Shown here piece by piece: positions 1 to 10,300 of a stretch of 50,286 bases of DNA. The position numbers and the translations under genes are program-made. The notes below the pieces were generated by a model that saw only the letters and a list, made by a program, of their open reading frames with translations, was not told where the DNA came from and made no database searches. The stretch comes from Hemicentrotus pulcherrimus (taxonomy: Eukaryota > Echinodermata > Echinoidea > Camarodonta > Strongylocentrotidae), in the NCBI GenBank assembly GCA_003118195.1, contig BEXV01000244.1:6344-56629 (forward strand), given 5' to 3'. Within the stretch, counting starts at the first letter, position 1; each line of letters begins with the position of its first letter.

Positions 1-329
1 CCCCCCCCCCCCCCCTCCGTCCCTGCTCATATAGTTTTTGTGTTGACCTTTAGATCCCTCTTGGTTTAAATTAAACTATAAAGTAAACTATAAGTTTCAA
101 AACGATGAGTGTGTGCCAAACAGTTCTTAACTACAAGAAACCTTGAAGTTTAAAATCATGAGCCAAACTTTTTACCTACTCCTGTGTGAATTAAGCATCT
201 ACATGTAGTATAACAATAATGTTAGATAAATGAACATGATAAACAACGTCAAAACAAACATATGTTCTTCCAATGTCGGACATTAATTGTAGTATCTCAG
301 GTCAGGAATAATGACAGCAAATAAGTGTT
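1..329. other. Gene-free left edge
   Basis: Begins with a run of 15 C followed by AT-rich sequence without splice-bounded open frames. No gene is seen. The C-run is a low-complexity or assembly-prone tract. Low information content; nothing further is supported. Confidence 0.5.
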
Positions 330-870
330 AATCCAGCTTTTTATTATTATTATTATTACTTATACCAAGCTTTTCCCATAAGGCTCAAAGCATTTACAGT
401 AAATAGCAATTACATGAATACATGTAATAAGAAAAACAATCTTACAACTACATACTGCAAAAAAGATGTGTTTTCAAGGCATTTCTGAAAGTAATAACTT
501 ATGAAGACTGCCTGATTCCGAGTGGTAGATCATTCCAGTATTTTGAAGCAGATACAGTTAATGTCCTATCAGCTGCTAGTAATATGCAAGTAACTGATTA
601 TGTGAGACAGAGAGGATCACTGGCTGACCTCGATGCTATTGTAGGTGTATATAAATTCAAACAGGTATCTAAAATTTTGTTAAGCTTGATTATTGATTAT
701 TTTGTAATTTGTTGACACACAAGATTCTTTGTTAAGGAAGCCAGTGTAATGAGCTCAAGAGTGGCTGAGATGGATGGGCCCTAGAAAGCTGAAGTATCAG
801 TATCAATCGGGGCTGCCCAATTTTGTAGCCGTTGCACACGATCCAATTTAGTTTGAGGGAATGGTAGAGA
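330..870 (-). mobile_element. Decayed CR1/L2-like LINE 3' fragment
   Basis: Read on the minus strand, broken frames carry pieces typical of the far C-terminus of CR1/L2/Jockey-type reverse transcriptases: a KLDRVQ-like stretch near 835..860, SSLHWLP near 735..760, ASKYWNDLPLGIR near 500..545 and FRNALKTHLF near 462..492. These are followed by a 3' tail ending in a TAA-type repeat near 340..357. Several stops and frame changes separate the pieces, so the copy is dead. The clade call rests on motif order only. Confidence 0.7.
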
Positions 871-1014
871 GAAGCCCATTACAATTATCAATAGGCTTTT
901 AATAGCTGATAAAAAAACATAAACCTTCTCTGAACAGAGGTAATTCATTAATCATCAAAAGGCTTGAATGGGCAGAGTCTGCCCCCCCCATGTTCTCAGC
1001 TAAGCAGTGACAAA

Positions 1015-1020
1015 TTTATT
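1015..1020 (-). promoter_or_regulatory. Candidate polyadenylation signal of the TIMP-like gene
   Basis: TTTATT on the plus strand reads AATAAA on the minus strand, about 225 bases past the TIMP stop codon at 1244. The position suits a short 3' UTR, but the motif is common in AT-rich DNA and no cleavage site can be proven here. Confidence 0.35.
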
Positions 1021-1243
1021 TTAAACCTTACAATGAATACTTATGGTTTAGTCTTAAATCAGCTTCATGTATCAGATCTGTCAAGAGATATTGTTTGTTC
1101 ACAGACCAGGATATCATTTTTAAATGCTCACATCATCAGGAAGATTAATATTTCTATATGTTATGCAAAATTTGGCTCTTTCTTTTAAAATCAGGTTACA
1201 GTAGGATTGCAGAGTGTGCGGTGGCTGAGCTATAGGCATGTCC

Positions 1244-1491
1244 CTACTCTTGCCCTAGGATAGCTTCAAGATCAATTGGTACAGGGCTATCCTCATTAGT
1301 AGGCAGGGGCACTGGAAGGGGCACTGGAAATGGCACAGGCCTGGTGCTGGAGCAATGAGAATCATAGACTTTATTCCGTATGTCAGAAATAACCTTCCTT
1401 GAATCGTCATTCCGAGGGGGTAGTTTGATCACGATGGACCCGCAGCTTACCAGATGGAGGCTATCAAACTCATTGTTTTCGTACCTGTAAT
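1244..1491 (-). CDS. TIMP: TIMP-like exon 3 (terminal coding exon)
   Basis: The acceptor is the CAG at 1494..1492 and the exon runs to a TAG stop. It encodes the last two N-domain cysteines (LHLVSCGS and DSHC) and a proline-rich tail. A second AG eight bases further in would break the frame, which fixes the start. Confidence 0.85.
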
Positions 1492-4400
1492 CTGATATGT
1501 TGAAAATAAGATGAAGAAGTTACAGATTTGATAGCACATACCAGGGTTATGGGTTATTCTGGGTGTAGTTAAATGTAATTGCTTGTACAAGGATTCCAAA
1601 ACAGTGAACTGATTTAATCTTTAGTTTTTAGGGGTTGTTTATGAAGTGCTTCCATTGCCAAGATTCAAGAAGGGAAGGGTGAAATGGTGCTGCTTGGTAG
1701 AATAAATCTATGAAAAATTTATTGAATTGTAGAGCTCGGAATTCACCAACACAGGGTGCTTCACAATGGTTTTTGAAATATATCAGCGACATGGTTGAAT
1801 TTTGGCATTGCATGTTTAAACATTTGCCGCAGGTTTGAATTTTGAAATAGAAATTTTGTCAACCAAAATTACGTCTTAAATATGAGACATAAAATTTGTT
1901 TGAAAATGCTTCAAAATATGGCCATGTTTGACCAGATTTATTTTAAAATATATGCAATGCAGGCTCAGGGCTGTATTGTACAATTTGTTTATATTAATAT
2001 AAATAATTATTTAAATAGTTCTCTAACTAGAGTCTTGATATACTGTTATGTTCGAGTTTATTGTATGTAGCACTGAGGGGGTTGTAACTGCATTTAAAAA
2101 AAACAGTAAGTAGTATCCTCAAGACAATGCAGAGTAGACTACTACTATGTAAATGTTTGAGAATGTAGATGTAGAACTTACTTCCAGCGAGGATGTAGTA
2201 TCCATTCTTCTCTAGAGGGACACCACAGGCAGCAGTGCTAGAATAGGTTGTGGCGTTGTTTACCCCCAGCACAACACGTCCATCTTTATTACGGTAAATG
2301 TGAATACTCTTACGGATGTTCAAGGTGTAAGTCACACGAGGAAAGAAGCTGTTCAAGATGAAGCGATTACCGTTGGCCTGGGGTGGCTCACTACCTCTGT
2401 CCTCCTTTAGAACTTTAGCTAAAATGACTGGGGAATAGGGAATAATAATTTTGTTTAAAATTCAAGTTTCAAGTTTAATTTGTTTCACATTTTACCCAAA
2501 AAAAAGAATTCACATAATATGAAATATACTTAAAGTGTCACATTATATCATCAATTCTTTGAAAAGACAAAATTAATTATATTGAATAGTAAGCAAATAA
2601 CTACCATTGGTGAGGGTGATGGGACAAACTATCACTTCCGGGGCGATCTAGATGTAGCTATCTTTCCGAAGCGAAGCTGAGGAAAGATAGCGTATACATT
2701 CTGATCGACAAGGAAGTAAAAGTTTGCCATGGCCTGAAACCAAAAGGTGATAATTTGCTTTATATTCCACATCTAAAACAATTTAACTACAAAAAGAAAA
2801 GGACGTATATTCATCTACATGAAAGACACCAGGACCAAATTCACACCAAAAAAGTTAAAAGTTTAACCCAACCCCTTGAGGGTACGGTGCGCGCATGTGT
2901 TTGCTTTAATTGCGCTCATTGGTAATGCGCGCCTAATTACGCCTGTTTTAGCGTGCTTTTGGATAATCTTCAGTGAAAGTGCGTTGCCCTGTGTAGATAG
3001 TAGTACTATCTACACAGTGTAACAAACTTTTTGCTTCACCCATCAATAATGGGCGAGCTATCTTTCATCACATGATTTACTTTTGACCAATCATAGAGCA
3101 AGATTCTTAGTATGTGGAATATAATAGGTAATATTCAGGGAGAAATGTGAGGAACCTATTGTAAAGCTCAGCTTGTAGATTATAGGTTCCCATAAATAAA
3201 ACTAACACTTGATTGTTTAAACAAGGGAGCCTCATCAGCATCAATGCTCTTCTTCCTGAAGAACCTGCACTTATTATCACCCCAGCAAATGCCAGGTACC
3301 CATTCACACCTGGGTGGAGAGTGGCAGATGTGGATTAATGTCTTGCAAAAGGACATCAGTGCCTGCCTGGGGTTTGAACCCTCAGCTCTTGGATTGGGGG
3401 TCAAGTGAATGAACCCCTATACCACAACACCTTCATGACCTGAATGTGTGAGATTAATGCCACAGATGCTTCAGCAACTATTGCTGTTTGGTATCAACTT
3501 TCCAACACAAACAAAGTCTGAACTTCGACACTAGACCAAACCATGTACTTATATCCCTCACACTAAGTCTAAACCTAAAATAGAACACAATTGCAATTCT
3601 ATCAAGATTCAAGAACTCCAAGTTTTTGATGGAAGAAGAAGAAGATGGAAAAGAAGGAGAAGAAGAGGAAGAATTTTTTGACAATTCGCATTAATATTTG
3701 TAGCCAAACAACCCATCTACAATATCATGATGAACATATATCACTGAAATACAATTTCTCTTCAAATATGAATTCATCTACCAGAATTATAGATAACTAC
3801 ATATATGAAGAGTTTAATTCTTAGAGGAGCTAAATCCCCTTTTGATAAAAATTGAATTATTGATATCAGACAATGTTTACTACAGTACCTGTCTTTCAAC
3901 AAAAGTATTAACCTAAATTTTGGGAGCTATTTAAAAAAAAATGCACCTTCTAATATCACTTTTCCATAGAAGCCTGTACAAAATCTGGTAAACAAATTCT
4001 TTATACTCTCATTTTGACAAAAATGGATTTAGCTCCTTTTGGAATTAAACTCTTCATATTGACAAATCAAGAAATAATTGAAAAAATACAGTAAGTAATG
4101 CTGATAATCATTTCTGTTTTTTAAAGACTGATCATGCTGAATGTTTTGGTTTACATGGCAAAATCTTGTACCATTGCACTCATGGCCATTCACTATTTGT
4201 GTAATATTGTATTAATAGAACTGTAATTTACTGATTTTATGCATACTTGTTGAACAAAAGTTGTTCTTGACATCTCAAAAGCTTGTTAGAGGCTTGTCAT
4301 GCATAGCAATGGGTTGTTTATGCTGGAGAGAAACATCTATGCAAGTATGCATTGAAATACAGTACACAGGTCTATTGATATACAAAATAAGGCTCTGCAG

Positions 4401-4567
4401 TTTGATCGTTTGTAATCAAGTAGTTGAAGAAGAAAAAAGATAGATGAATGTTTTTTCTTACCATAATCGGCTTTGCAGTATCTGTCAGCAGGAGATTCAT
4501 TTATGCAACTGCAGGCTTGCGAGCCCCCAATCACCAGGGCAATCAAGAAAATTACAAGACCATACAT
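1244..4567 (-). CDS. TIMP: TIMP-like secreted metalloproteinase inhibitor, single NTR domain (3 exons)
   Basis: Three exons (4462..4567, 2182..2427, 1244..1491) join with GT/AG sites and matching phases into 600 coding bases, 199 residues. Residues 1-18 form a signal peptide ending GGSQA. Cleavage would leave Cys at mature position 1, giving the TIMP hallmark C-x-C with a third Cys at position 13, whose N-terminal amine and carbonyl chelate the protease zinc in known TIMPs. Further cysteines at preprotein residues 103, 134 and 164 match the partners of the three N-domain disulfides. CGVPL and YILAG match the family's CG..L and LIAGK segments. N93-A-T is a glycosylation sequon. The usual six-cysteine C-terminal domain is absent; after Cys164 comes a Pro/Val-rich tail of about 35 residues. 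It probably inhibits matrix metalloproteinases outside the cell. The family call is firm; target range is unknown. Confidence 0.9.
2182..2427 (-). CDS. TIMP: TIMP-like exon 2
   Basis: 246 bases with phase 1 in and phase 1 out, acceptor CCCCAG, donor GTAAGT. It encodes VILAKV (the family's strand after the third Cys), a variable loop region with sequon N-A-T, and ACGVPL...YILAG. Confidence 0.88.
2593..3131 (+). repeat. Interspersed repeat family A, copy 1
   Basis: About 540 bases sharing long matching blocks with the reverse complement of 34895..35280. These include GCAAATAACTACC..TTGGTGA, the self-complementary block around TATCTTTCCGAAGCGAAGCTGAGGAAAGATA, TGTGTAGATAG..CTATCTACACAG, and GATTCTTAGTATGTGGAATATAATA. 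No coding frame is seen. It is probably a non-autonomous DNA transposon, lying in TIMP intron 1. Confidence 0.65.
3190..3440 (-). mobile_element. tRNA-derived SINE, minus orientation
   Basis: Read on the minus strand, a tRNA-like head (3440 to about 3365) carries a B-box-like GGGTTCAAACCCC at 3381..3369. It is followed by a body with ATTAATCCACATCTGCCACTCTCCACCCAGG. The same body occurs at 6883..7215 (plus) and 32283..32500 (minus), so this is a dispersed family. Sits in TIMP intron 1. Confidence 0.65.
4462..4567 (-). CDS. TIMP: TIMP-like exon 1 (signal peptide and CSC motif)
   Basis: The ATG at 4567 starts a hydrophobic leader followed by CSC and a Cys at mature position 13. The donor GTAAG follows G at 4462, ending in phase 1. 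This is the only ATG that gives a signal peptide with Cys exposed at the mature N-terminus. Confidence 0.88.
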
Positions 4568-4658
4568 TTTGAGGAGCCCTCTTTAGCTCCACTTCAAAAC
4601 AGAAGATGAAAACAGACTAATGAAACTTTGTTTTGTACCACACCCTGATGTTTTGCCA

Positions 4659-4666
4659 AATATATA
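4659..4666 (-). promoter_or_regulatory. Candidate TATA box of the TIMP-like gene
   Basis: The minus strand reads TATATATT about 92 bases upstream of the TIMP ATG. With usual spacing this puts transcription start near 4632 and gives a short 5' UTR. It is the only TATA-like site close upstream, but AT-rich background makes chance matches likely. Confidence 0.35.
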
Positions 4667-4760
4667 GGTTAACAATGAGATTATATTCAACAGCTGGTAT
4701 CCCTGTACCTAATATGTGTAAATTATAACCTCTGATCTGAGTTTATAGAGGACCGAAGTA

Positions 4761-4768
4761 TGACGTCA
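4761..4768. promoter_or_regulatory. CRE palindrome upstream of TIMP
   Basis: A perfect TGACGTCA palindrome about 100 bases upstream of the candidate TATA box of the minus-strand TIMP gene. CREB/ATF factors bind this sequence in animals. Whether it is used here is inference from position. A CCCTCCCCCT-type tract lies just beyond, at 4824..4843. Confidence 0.35.
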
Positions 4769-5701
4769 CACTTGGGTACTCTACTGTATCTGGCATTGAG
4801 GAAGAGGGGCATTGAATTAACCCCTCCCCCTCCCCCTCCCCCATTTCTTCTCCAGGTCTTCTCAGGCATTGTTTATGTGATATTATTTCTGCAAACAAAT
4901 TTATGAATTAAATATATCATATGTATTGTGTACTAAATTCAAGAATCAATGCCTTTCTTCCTAAGGAGCTCATCAAGCTTTTTCCTCTCCTCTTAATCTT
5001 AATCTTAATCACCCCTGATAACATCCCACTTCTTATGTCTTGCATGTTGCCAATATATTTTACACTAATCTAGTACATGTAATACATCTGTAATGAGCTT
5101 AGTGATATTGTAATTAAGAGCTTTATATGTATCCATACTAAATTATTATGATTGAACAAATAAAAGGCAATACGAAAGGGAGTAGAAGGAACATTTGCAT
5201 GTTCTACTAAAAAATAAAATTATATTAATGTTTAATAAACCCATACTAGAGTTTTCTATTTTTCTCAATGAAGCAGTTACTATGGATTAAAGACACCTGT
5301 CGGTTTTGTTTTTTGTCCTTGCCGTTGATCCTGTTGCCCAGATTACAAATACAGTCAATTCTTTGTTCTGCAGACCATATGAAATTATTGATTGGTTTTA
5401 GGTTGGGGTGTCAGAGAATTTTATATATTCGTAAAAGTGGCAGTGGAATTTTATCTTGTCTTGGGGACCTGTAACACAAAGCTTTAATAGCAATTGAGTG
5501 TACAATTGATAGATCAATTGTAAATCATGGTAAAAATAGCAATCAACTGGACCATGCTGCATAATACTTACCATTGATGGTAAATTTGCCATCTATGACA
5601 ACTACCAGTGCCCTTAGGAAGAATAGAAAAAGTACTGAGAAGGCTACTTTGAGTAAACAAAGATAGTTATTATCATCAATTATTATCGGTTATTATTATT
5701 G

Positions 5702-5741
<40 letters not shown>

Positions 5742-5759
5742 CAGTAGTAGTAGTAGTAT
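5702..5759. repeat. (TAG)n microsatellite
   Basis: A nearly pure TAG/GTA trinucleotide run of about 19 units with one interruption (GCAG near 5741). Confidence 0.95.
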
Positions 5760-5764
5760 AATCA

Positions 5765-5919
5765 AACCTGCTTTAGTGACTACCTGTCCACAAATACCAC
5801 ATTTCTTGTTTCCCTTGAAAATGGTTTCTCATTGAAACATATACTTAAGAAACCTGTCTACTAAGACCACTTTTTGTGTTTCCCTTGGGCGGTCGCTATA
5901 GACAGGTTTGACTGTATAT
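5765..5919 (+). mobile_element. Short MITE-like repeat family B, copy 1
   Basis: Shares most of its length with 12213..12369. Both begin CAAACCTG..TGAC.ACCTGTC and end GGCGGTCGCTATAGACAGG then TTTGACTGTATA, so the ends are inverted (CAAACCTG / CAGGTTTG). About 155 bases, no coding capacity. Confidence 0.65.
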
Positions 5920-5965
5920 AGAAACGCTGCCGTCCGTCCTTCCTTCCATGTACGTATGCGTCGTA

Positions 5966-6690
5966 ACAAATTTGGTTTCCAACCGAAAACTTCAGTAATG
6001 ATTGACGGATTTTAATGAAATTTGATATGAAGGTAAATAATATCAAAGTACAGGCTAAGTTCGATTGTGGAGTACGTAGGTCAAAGGTCAAAGGTCATAG
6101 CTCATTAAATATGCAAAAAAATACACATCTGGTTTCCGATCGATAACTTTAGTAATGTTTGACAGATTTTAATGAAATTAGATATGAAGGTTCATGGTAT
6201 CAAAACACAGCCTAAGTTAGATTTCGAGTATGTAGGTCAAAGGTCATAGCTCATATGCGAATCTGGTTTCCATTCAATAACTTGAGTAATGTTTGACAAA
6301 TTTTAAGGAAATTTAATATGAAGGTACATGGTATCAAAACACAGTCTAAGTTCAATTTCGGAGTATGTAGGTCAAAGGTCATAGCTCATTAAATATGCAA
6401 ATCTGGTTTCCGATCCATAACTTCAGTATTGTTTGACATATTTTAATGAAATTTGATATGAAGGTTCATGGTATCAAAACACAGCCTAAGATCGATTTTG
6501 GAGTATGTAGGTCAAAGGTCTTAGCTCATTAAATATGCAAATCTGGTTTCCATTCAATAACTTGAGTAATGTTTGACAAATTTTAATGAAATTTGAAATG
6601 AAGGTACATGTTCTCAAAACACAGCCTTAAATTAATACCCGAGTATGTAGGTCAAAGGTGAAAGGTCATAGCTCATGAAGTATGCAAAAA
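5966..6690 (+). repeat. ~140-bp tandem repeat, about five units, each with a DR1 motif
   Basis: Five head-to-tail units share the order TGGTTTCC, ATAACTT.AGTAATG, GACA.ATTTTAATGAAATT, ATATGAAGGT.CATGGTATCAAA, ACACAGCCTAAG, GAGTATGTAGGTCAAAGGTCATAGCTCATTAAATATGC. The AGGTCAAAGGTCA block recurs at 6078, 6234, 6369, 6509 (last half-site AGGTCT) and 6649, so the period is 135-156 bases. Direct repeats of AGGTCA spaced by one base are the known DR1 site for RXR, HNF4 and COUP-type nuclear receptors. The array lies between the TIMP promoter and the first ERCC6L exon in the window. Confidence 0.85.
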
Positions 6691-6882
6691 CACCTTATTA
6701 TATATGTGAAAATGTGGTTAACTTGCTTGCCTGGTAATATAATAGTATAGTCCAATTTAGGTAACTATTTCTGATGTATATAGGCCATTTCGTCTCTATT
6801 TTCAGGAACGATTTGTACCCTGAGAGGGGATGCTATGCTTTGCGTTGACTTGTTGTTACTACTGTTATCATTAATTGTAGAG

Positions 6883-7215
6883 GTGTCGTAGTCGAGTGGT
6901 GTAAGCACTGGACTTGAAATGCAAAGGTCGTGAGTTCCATCCCCAACCCGGTACTTATGTCCTTTGACTAGGCATTAATCTACATGTGCCACTCCATACC
7001 CAGGAGAGAAATGGAACCTGGTAGGATGACAAAAGCTTTTGTATTAGCGATTGCCATATAGTAGGAATACTCCCCAGGAAGTGGAGATGGTGCACATTGT
7101 GCATGCACTGCGTGAATGAATCTGATGATCAGGGTAATAATATCTGTAAAGCGCTTAGAGACAGTACCGGTTTGTATTACCGGTAAGCGCTATATAAATC
7201 GAGATTATTTTTATT
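6883..7215 (+). mobile_element. tRNA-derived SINE, plus orientation
   Basis: The head has an A-box-like GTAGTCGAGTGGTGTAAGCA and a B-box-like GTGAGTTCCATCC. The body GGCATTAATCTACATGTGCCACTCC..CCCAGG is shared with 3190..3440 and 32283..32500. The 3' tail is AAAGCGCTTAGAGACA..GTAAGCGCTATATAAATC followed by T-rich sequence. It ends a few bases before the ERCC6L acceptor at 7226. Confidence 0.7.
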
Positions 7216-7226
7216 CAATTCTGCAG

Positions 7227-7375
7227 ATACTTCACAGGGCAGCAGCTGAAGGAACTGTTTGTTCTGGATGACCCCAAGGTATCACAGACACAGATGCAGC
7301 TTGAAGCAATGCACTCATCTCACAGGAAGACTGATACACTACTGGATGCTCATATTGCCTTCCTGTACTCTGCAG
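7227..7375 (+). CDS. ERCC6L: ERCC6L exon a: post-helicase segment
   Basis: Acceptor TTCTGCAG, donor GTTAGT; phase 1 to phase 1. Encodes YFTGQQLKELF...MHSSHRKTD...HIAFLYSAG, aligned with the region right after the SNF2 helicase C-lobe. Its last 30 bases and donor are repeated downstream (see the array at 7376..7925). Confidence 0.88.
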
Positions 7376-10300
7376 GTTAGTACACAGACAAGAAAACAAA
7401 CAAATAAACAAACAAATACATACACACACACACCTATTTTGTTTTGATGCTCATATTGCTTTCTTGTACTCTGCAGGTTAGTACACGGACAAGAAGACAA
7501 ACAAATCAACAAACAAACACATACACACACACACATACCTATTTTGTTTTGATGCTTATCTTGCTTTCTTGTACTCTGCAGGTTAGGACATAGACAAGAA
7601 GACAAACAAATAAACACATACACACACACACACACACACCTATTTTGTTTTGATGCTCATATTGCTTTCTTGTACTCTGCAGGTTAGTACACAGACAAGA
7701 AGACAAACAAATAAACAAACAAATACATACACACACACCTATTTTGTTTTGATGCTCATATTGCTTTCTTGTACTCTGCAGGTTAGTACACAGACAAGAA
7801 GACAAACAATTAAACAAACAAACAAATACATACACACACACCTATTTTGTTTTGATGCTTATATTGCTTTNCACCTATTTTGTTTTGAAGCTCATATTGC
7901 CTTCTTGTACTCTGCAGGTTAGTACATAGACAAACAAATATACAAACACAAAAAGAAATATACTCTCTCATTCAGATTTGTTATTATTCAGCACTAAAAG
8001 GATTCATCTCATTTTTGTTTTTTTTAACAGACATCTTTGGGATCAGTGACCATGATCTGATGTTCTCCCAGGAGGCTCATGTGGAACCAAGCCATGAGTA
8101 TGAAGAAGAAGGAAACCAGTATATCCAACAAAGGGTAAGATCAGCTTGAATAAAAGAATTTCATCACCACAATTTGATCATAGTACAGTAGATACATGTG
8201 CATGTACTAGAATACACATCTTTGGTTTAAACAAAAAACAGTACTGGATAGTAATAGTGGGGTGCGGTGCTAATTTTTAGGAATGGCAAAAGCACAGTTA
8301 CATTACAAACACATCGTCTGGTGGTAATACACATGAGATAAATAAGCAAAGCTTATGAGATTGAATGAGAGATGGCTAAGCAAAATGTACACATTTTTGG
8401 AATGATGTAAATATTTAAATCATTTTTTTGTCACATAAAGTAAGAACTATAATGTAGAAATCCAGATTAAGTACACATACTGGTTCTGGTTCTGGTTGGC
8501 TACTGCATAAACTCCTCAGCTTGGATGTAACATGCAGGCGCAGTCGACTGAGCAGAGTACTTAATTTCTGAAGTGGGCTCTAGCAATTATTTTGCCCATG
8601 TTGAGCTTTTAGTTATCTTTAAAGACTCCAAGGGTGGGGGCATTTTCTAACATGGGTCGGGAGAAAGTTCCATTCTGGGAATGTCCTATGAAATAGGGAG
8701 TGTTTATAACAGTCCTATACATGTATATGCCCTTTCTATTAAAATTATCATTCACATTAATTGGAAAGCATTTTTAGATGCTCTGATATCTCTATTAATT
8801 CATGCCTTTTTTGTGCCATGGCAATAGCATCAAACTGCCTAAAATTTGGCTGATTGATAACTTTAGGAGGCTTAATATTCTAAATATTTCTCTTTATTTC
8901 CAGAGATTTTGAAACTATATAATATTTTTCAGGCTGAAGTTGGTTGAGCTGAATGATTTGTGATATATATATATATATATATGATAACAGTTTGTCAATA
9001 ATTGATGAGCATGGTTGTTAGATATTACATCCTTAAGCTTCAAATGGACAGAAATAGGCAATACCCCACCCACCCCCCAACAACGACAAAAGGAATAATA
9101 ATTATGGTAAGCAAAACCAGAGTTCATATGAATCCCCTCAGCTCAAATTATAATAATAATAATAGTGGGTTCTTGAATAGCGCTCATGTCTGTCAGACTA
9201 GACACTCCTGGCGCTCCCGATTATTACCAAAGATATAGCACGGCTGCCATTACGGCGCCCTAGCATTTCAAGGAATTAATTCCTGCATGTATCATGCCTC
9301 ACCTGATTTAGGTACAAAGGGCACAGGAGCTTGTGGCCCAAGAATCTGACCTGACCCGGAAATTGAACGATCACATCGGGCATGGCACGGAGGGTCCAGG
9401 CAGGGCCAAGAAGCGCTACTCTATGAACGTCAACCGAGAACAGCTTCAGAAGGAATGGGCGGAGAAGACGGGAGAAGGAGTCATCAACCCGCCTCTTCAA
9501 CATGTTCCAAAACATTACAGACCTGGTAAGTACCGTGTAATGAAGATCATTAGGTGCACAGCTTAGATCAGCATTTTTTTGTCTATTTTACACCTCATTT
9601 TACACATCAGCTTTTGAGCTGTGGAATAGTACTACTAGGTCGAGCGTACTCGCACTGATTTGACAAGCTTTTTCCATTCAGTTCTTTTCTCCATGATCTT
9701 TAGGAGCTCCTGTATTGGTAGACAGGTGTCTTTTTCAAACTGGTCAATGTAAGTCATTGCTGGGCGCCATCTGGTGCGTTTGCCCCTTGAGGGCTCCCAG
9801 AAGAGCATTTGTGAAATGATTTCACTCTTGCTCATCCAGCAGTGCCCACTGAAAAGGAGGAGTTGGTCTCTCCATCTGGTGAACGTACTTGAACTGTGGT
9901 ATCTTTGAACATTACTCCTACTGCTGTAACTATTGTGTGTGGTATTCCATAGGCTCTTAAGATCTCTAACATCTTCTTCCCATTGATTGAATCAAAGGCC
10001 TTCTTAAATCCACGAACGTAAGCACTTTTGTCAAATGCTTTGCTTTAATACCTTCCACCAGTCTTCGCAAAGTTAGAATTTGAGCTACTGTAGATCTTCC
10101 TGGACGGAATCCATTCTGGTTCTTGCGGAGAAGGGGTTCCAGGTGAGGACGGATTCTATTCAAAAGCATTTTGTTGAATACTTTTACAGCTACTGGGGTC
10201 ATTGCTATACCATGGTAGTTTTGAGGGGTACTGAGATCTCCCTTTTTGGGTACAGGGATTATTATGCTCCTAGACCACAAGTCTGGATTCTCGCCATGGA

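Larger units (their letters stand above)
4568..5700. other. TIMP upstream region, no further gene seen
   Basis: Apart from the candidate TATA and CRE sites and the C-rich tract at 4824..4843, this AT-rich stretch has only short open frames without splice-bounded family similarity. No ERCC6L helicase motifs are found on the plus strand here. Confidence 0.5.

Noticed and set aside
7339..7922. Overlapping open frames on both strands with repeated CVCVCV / QTNKQTN-like peptides
   Set aside because: They are translations of the tandem CA-rich array; no start context, splice logic or family similarity.
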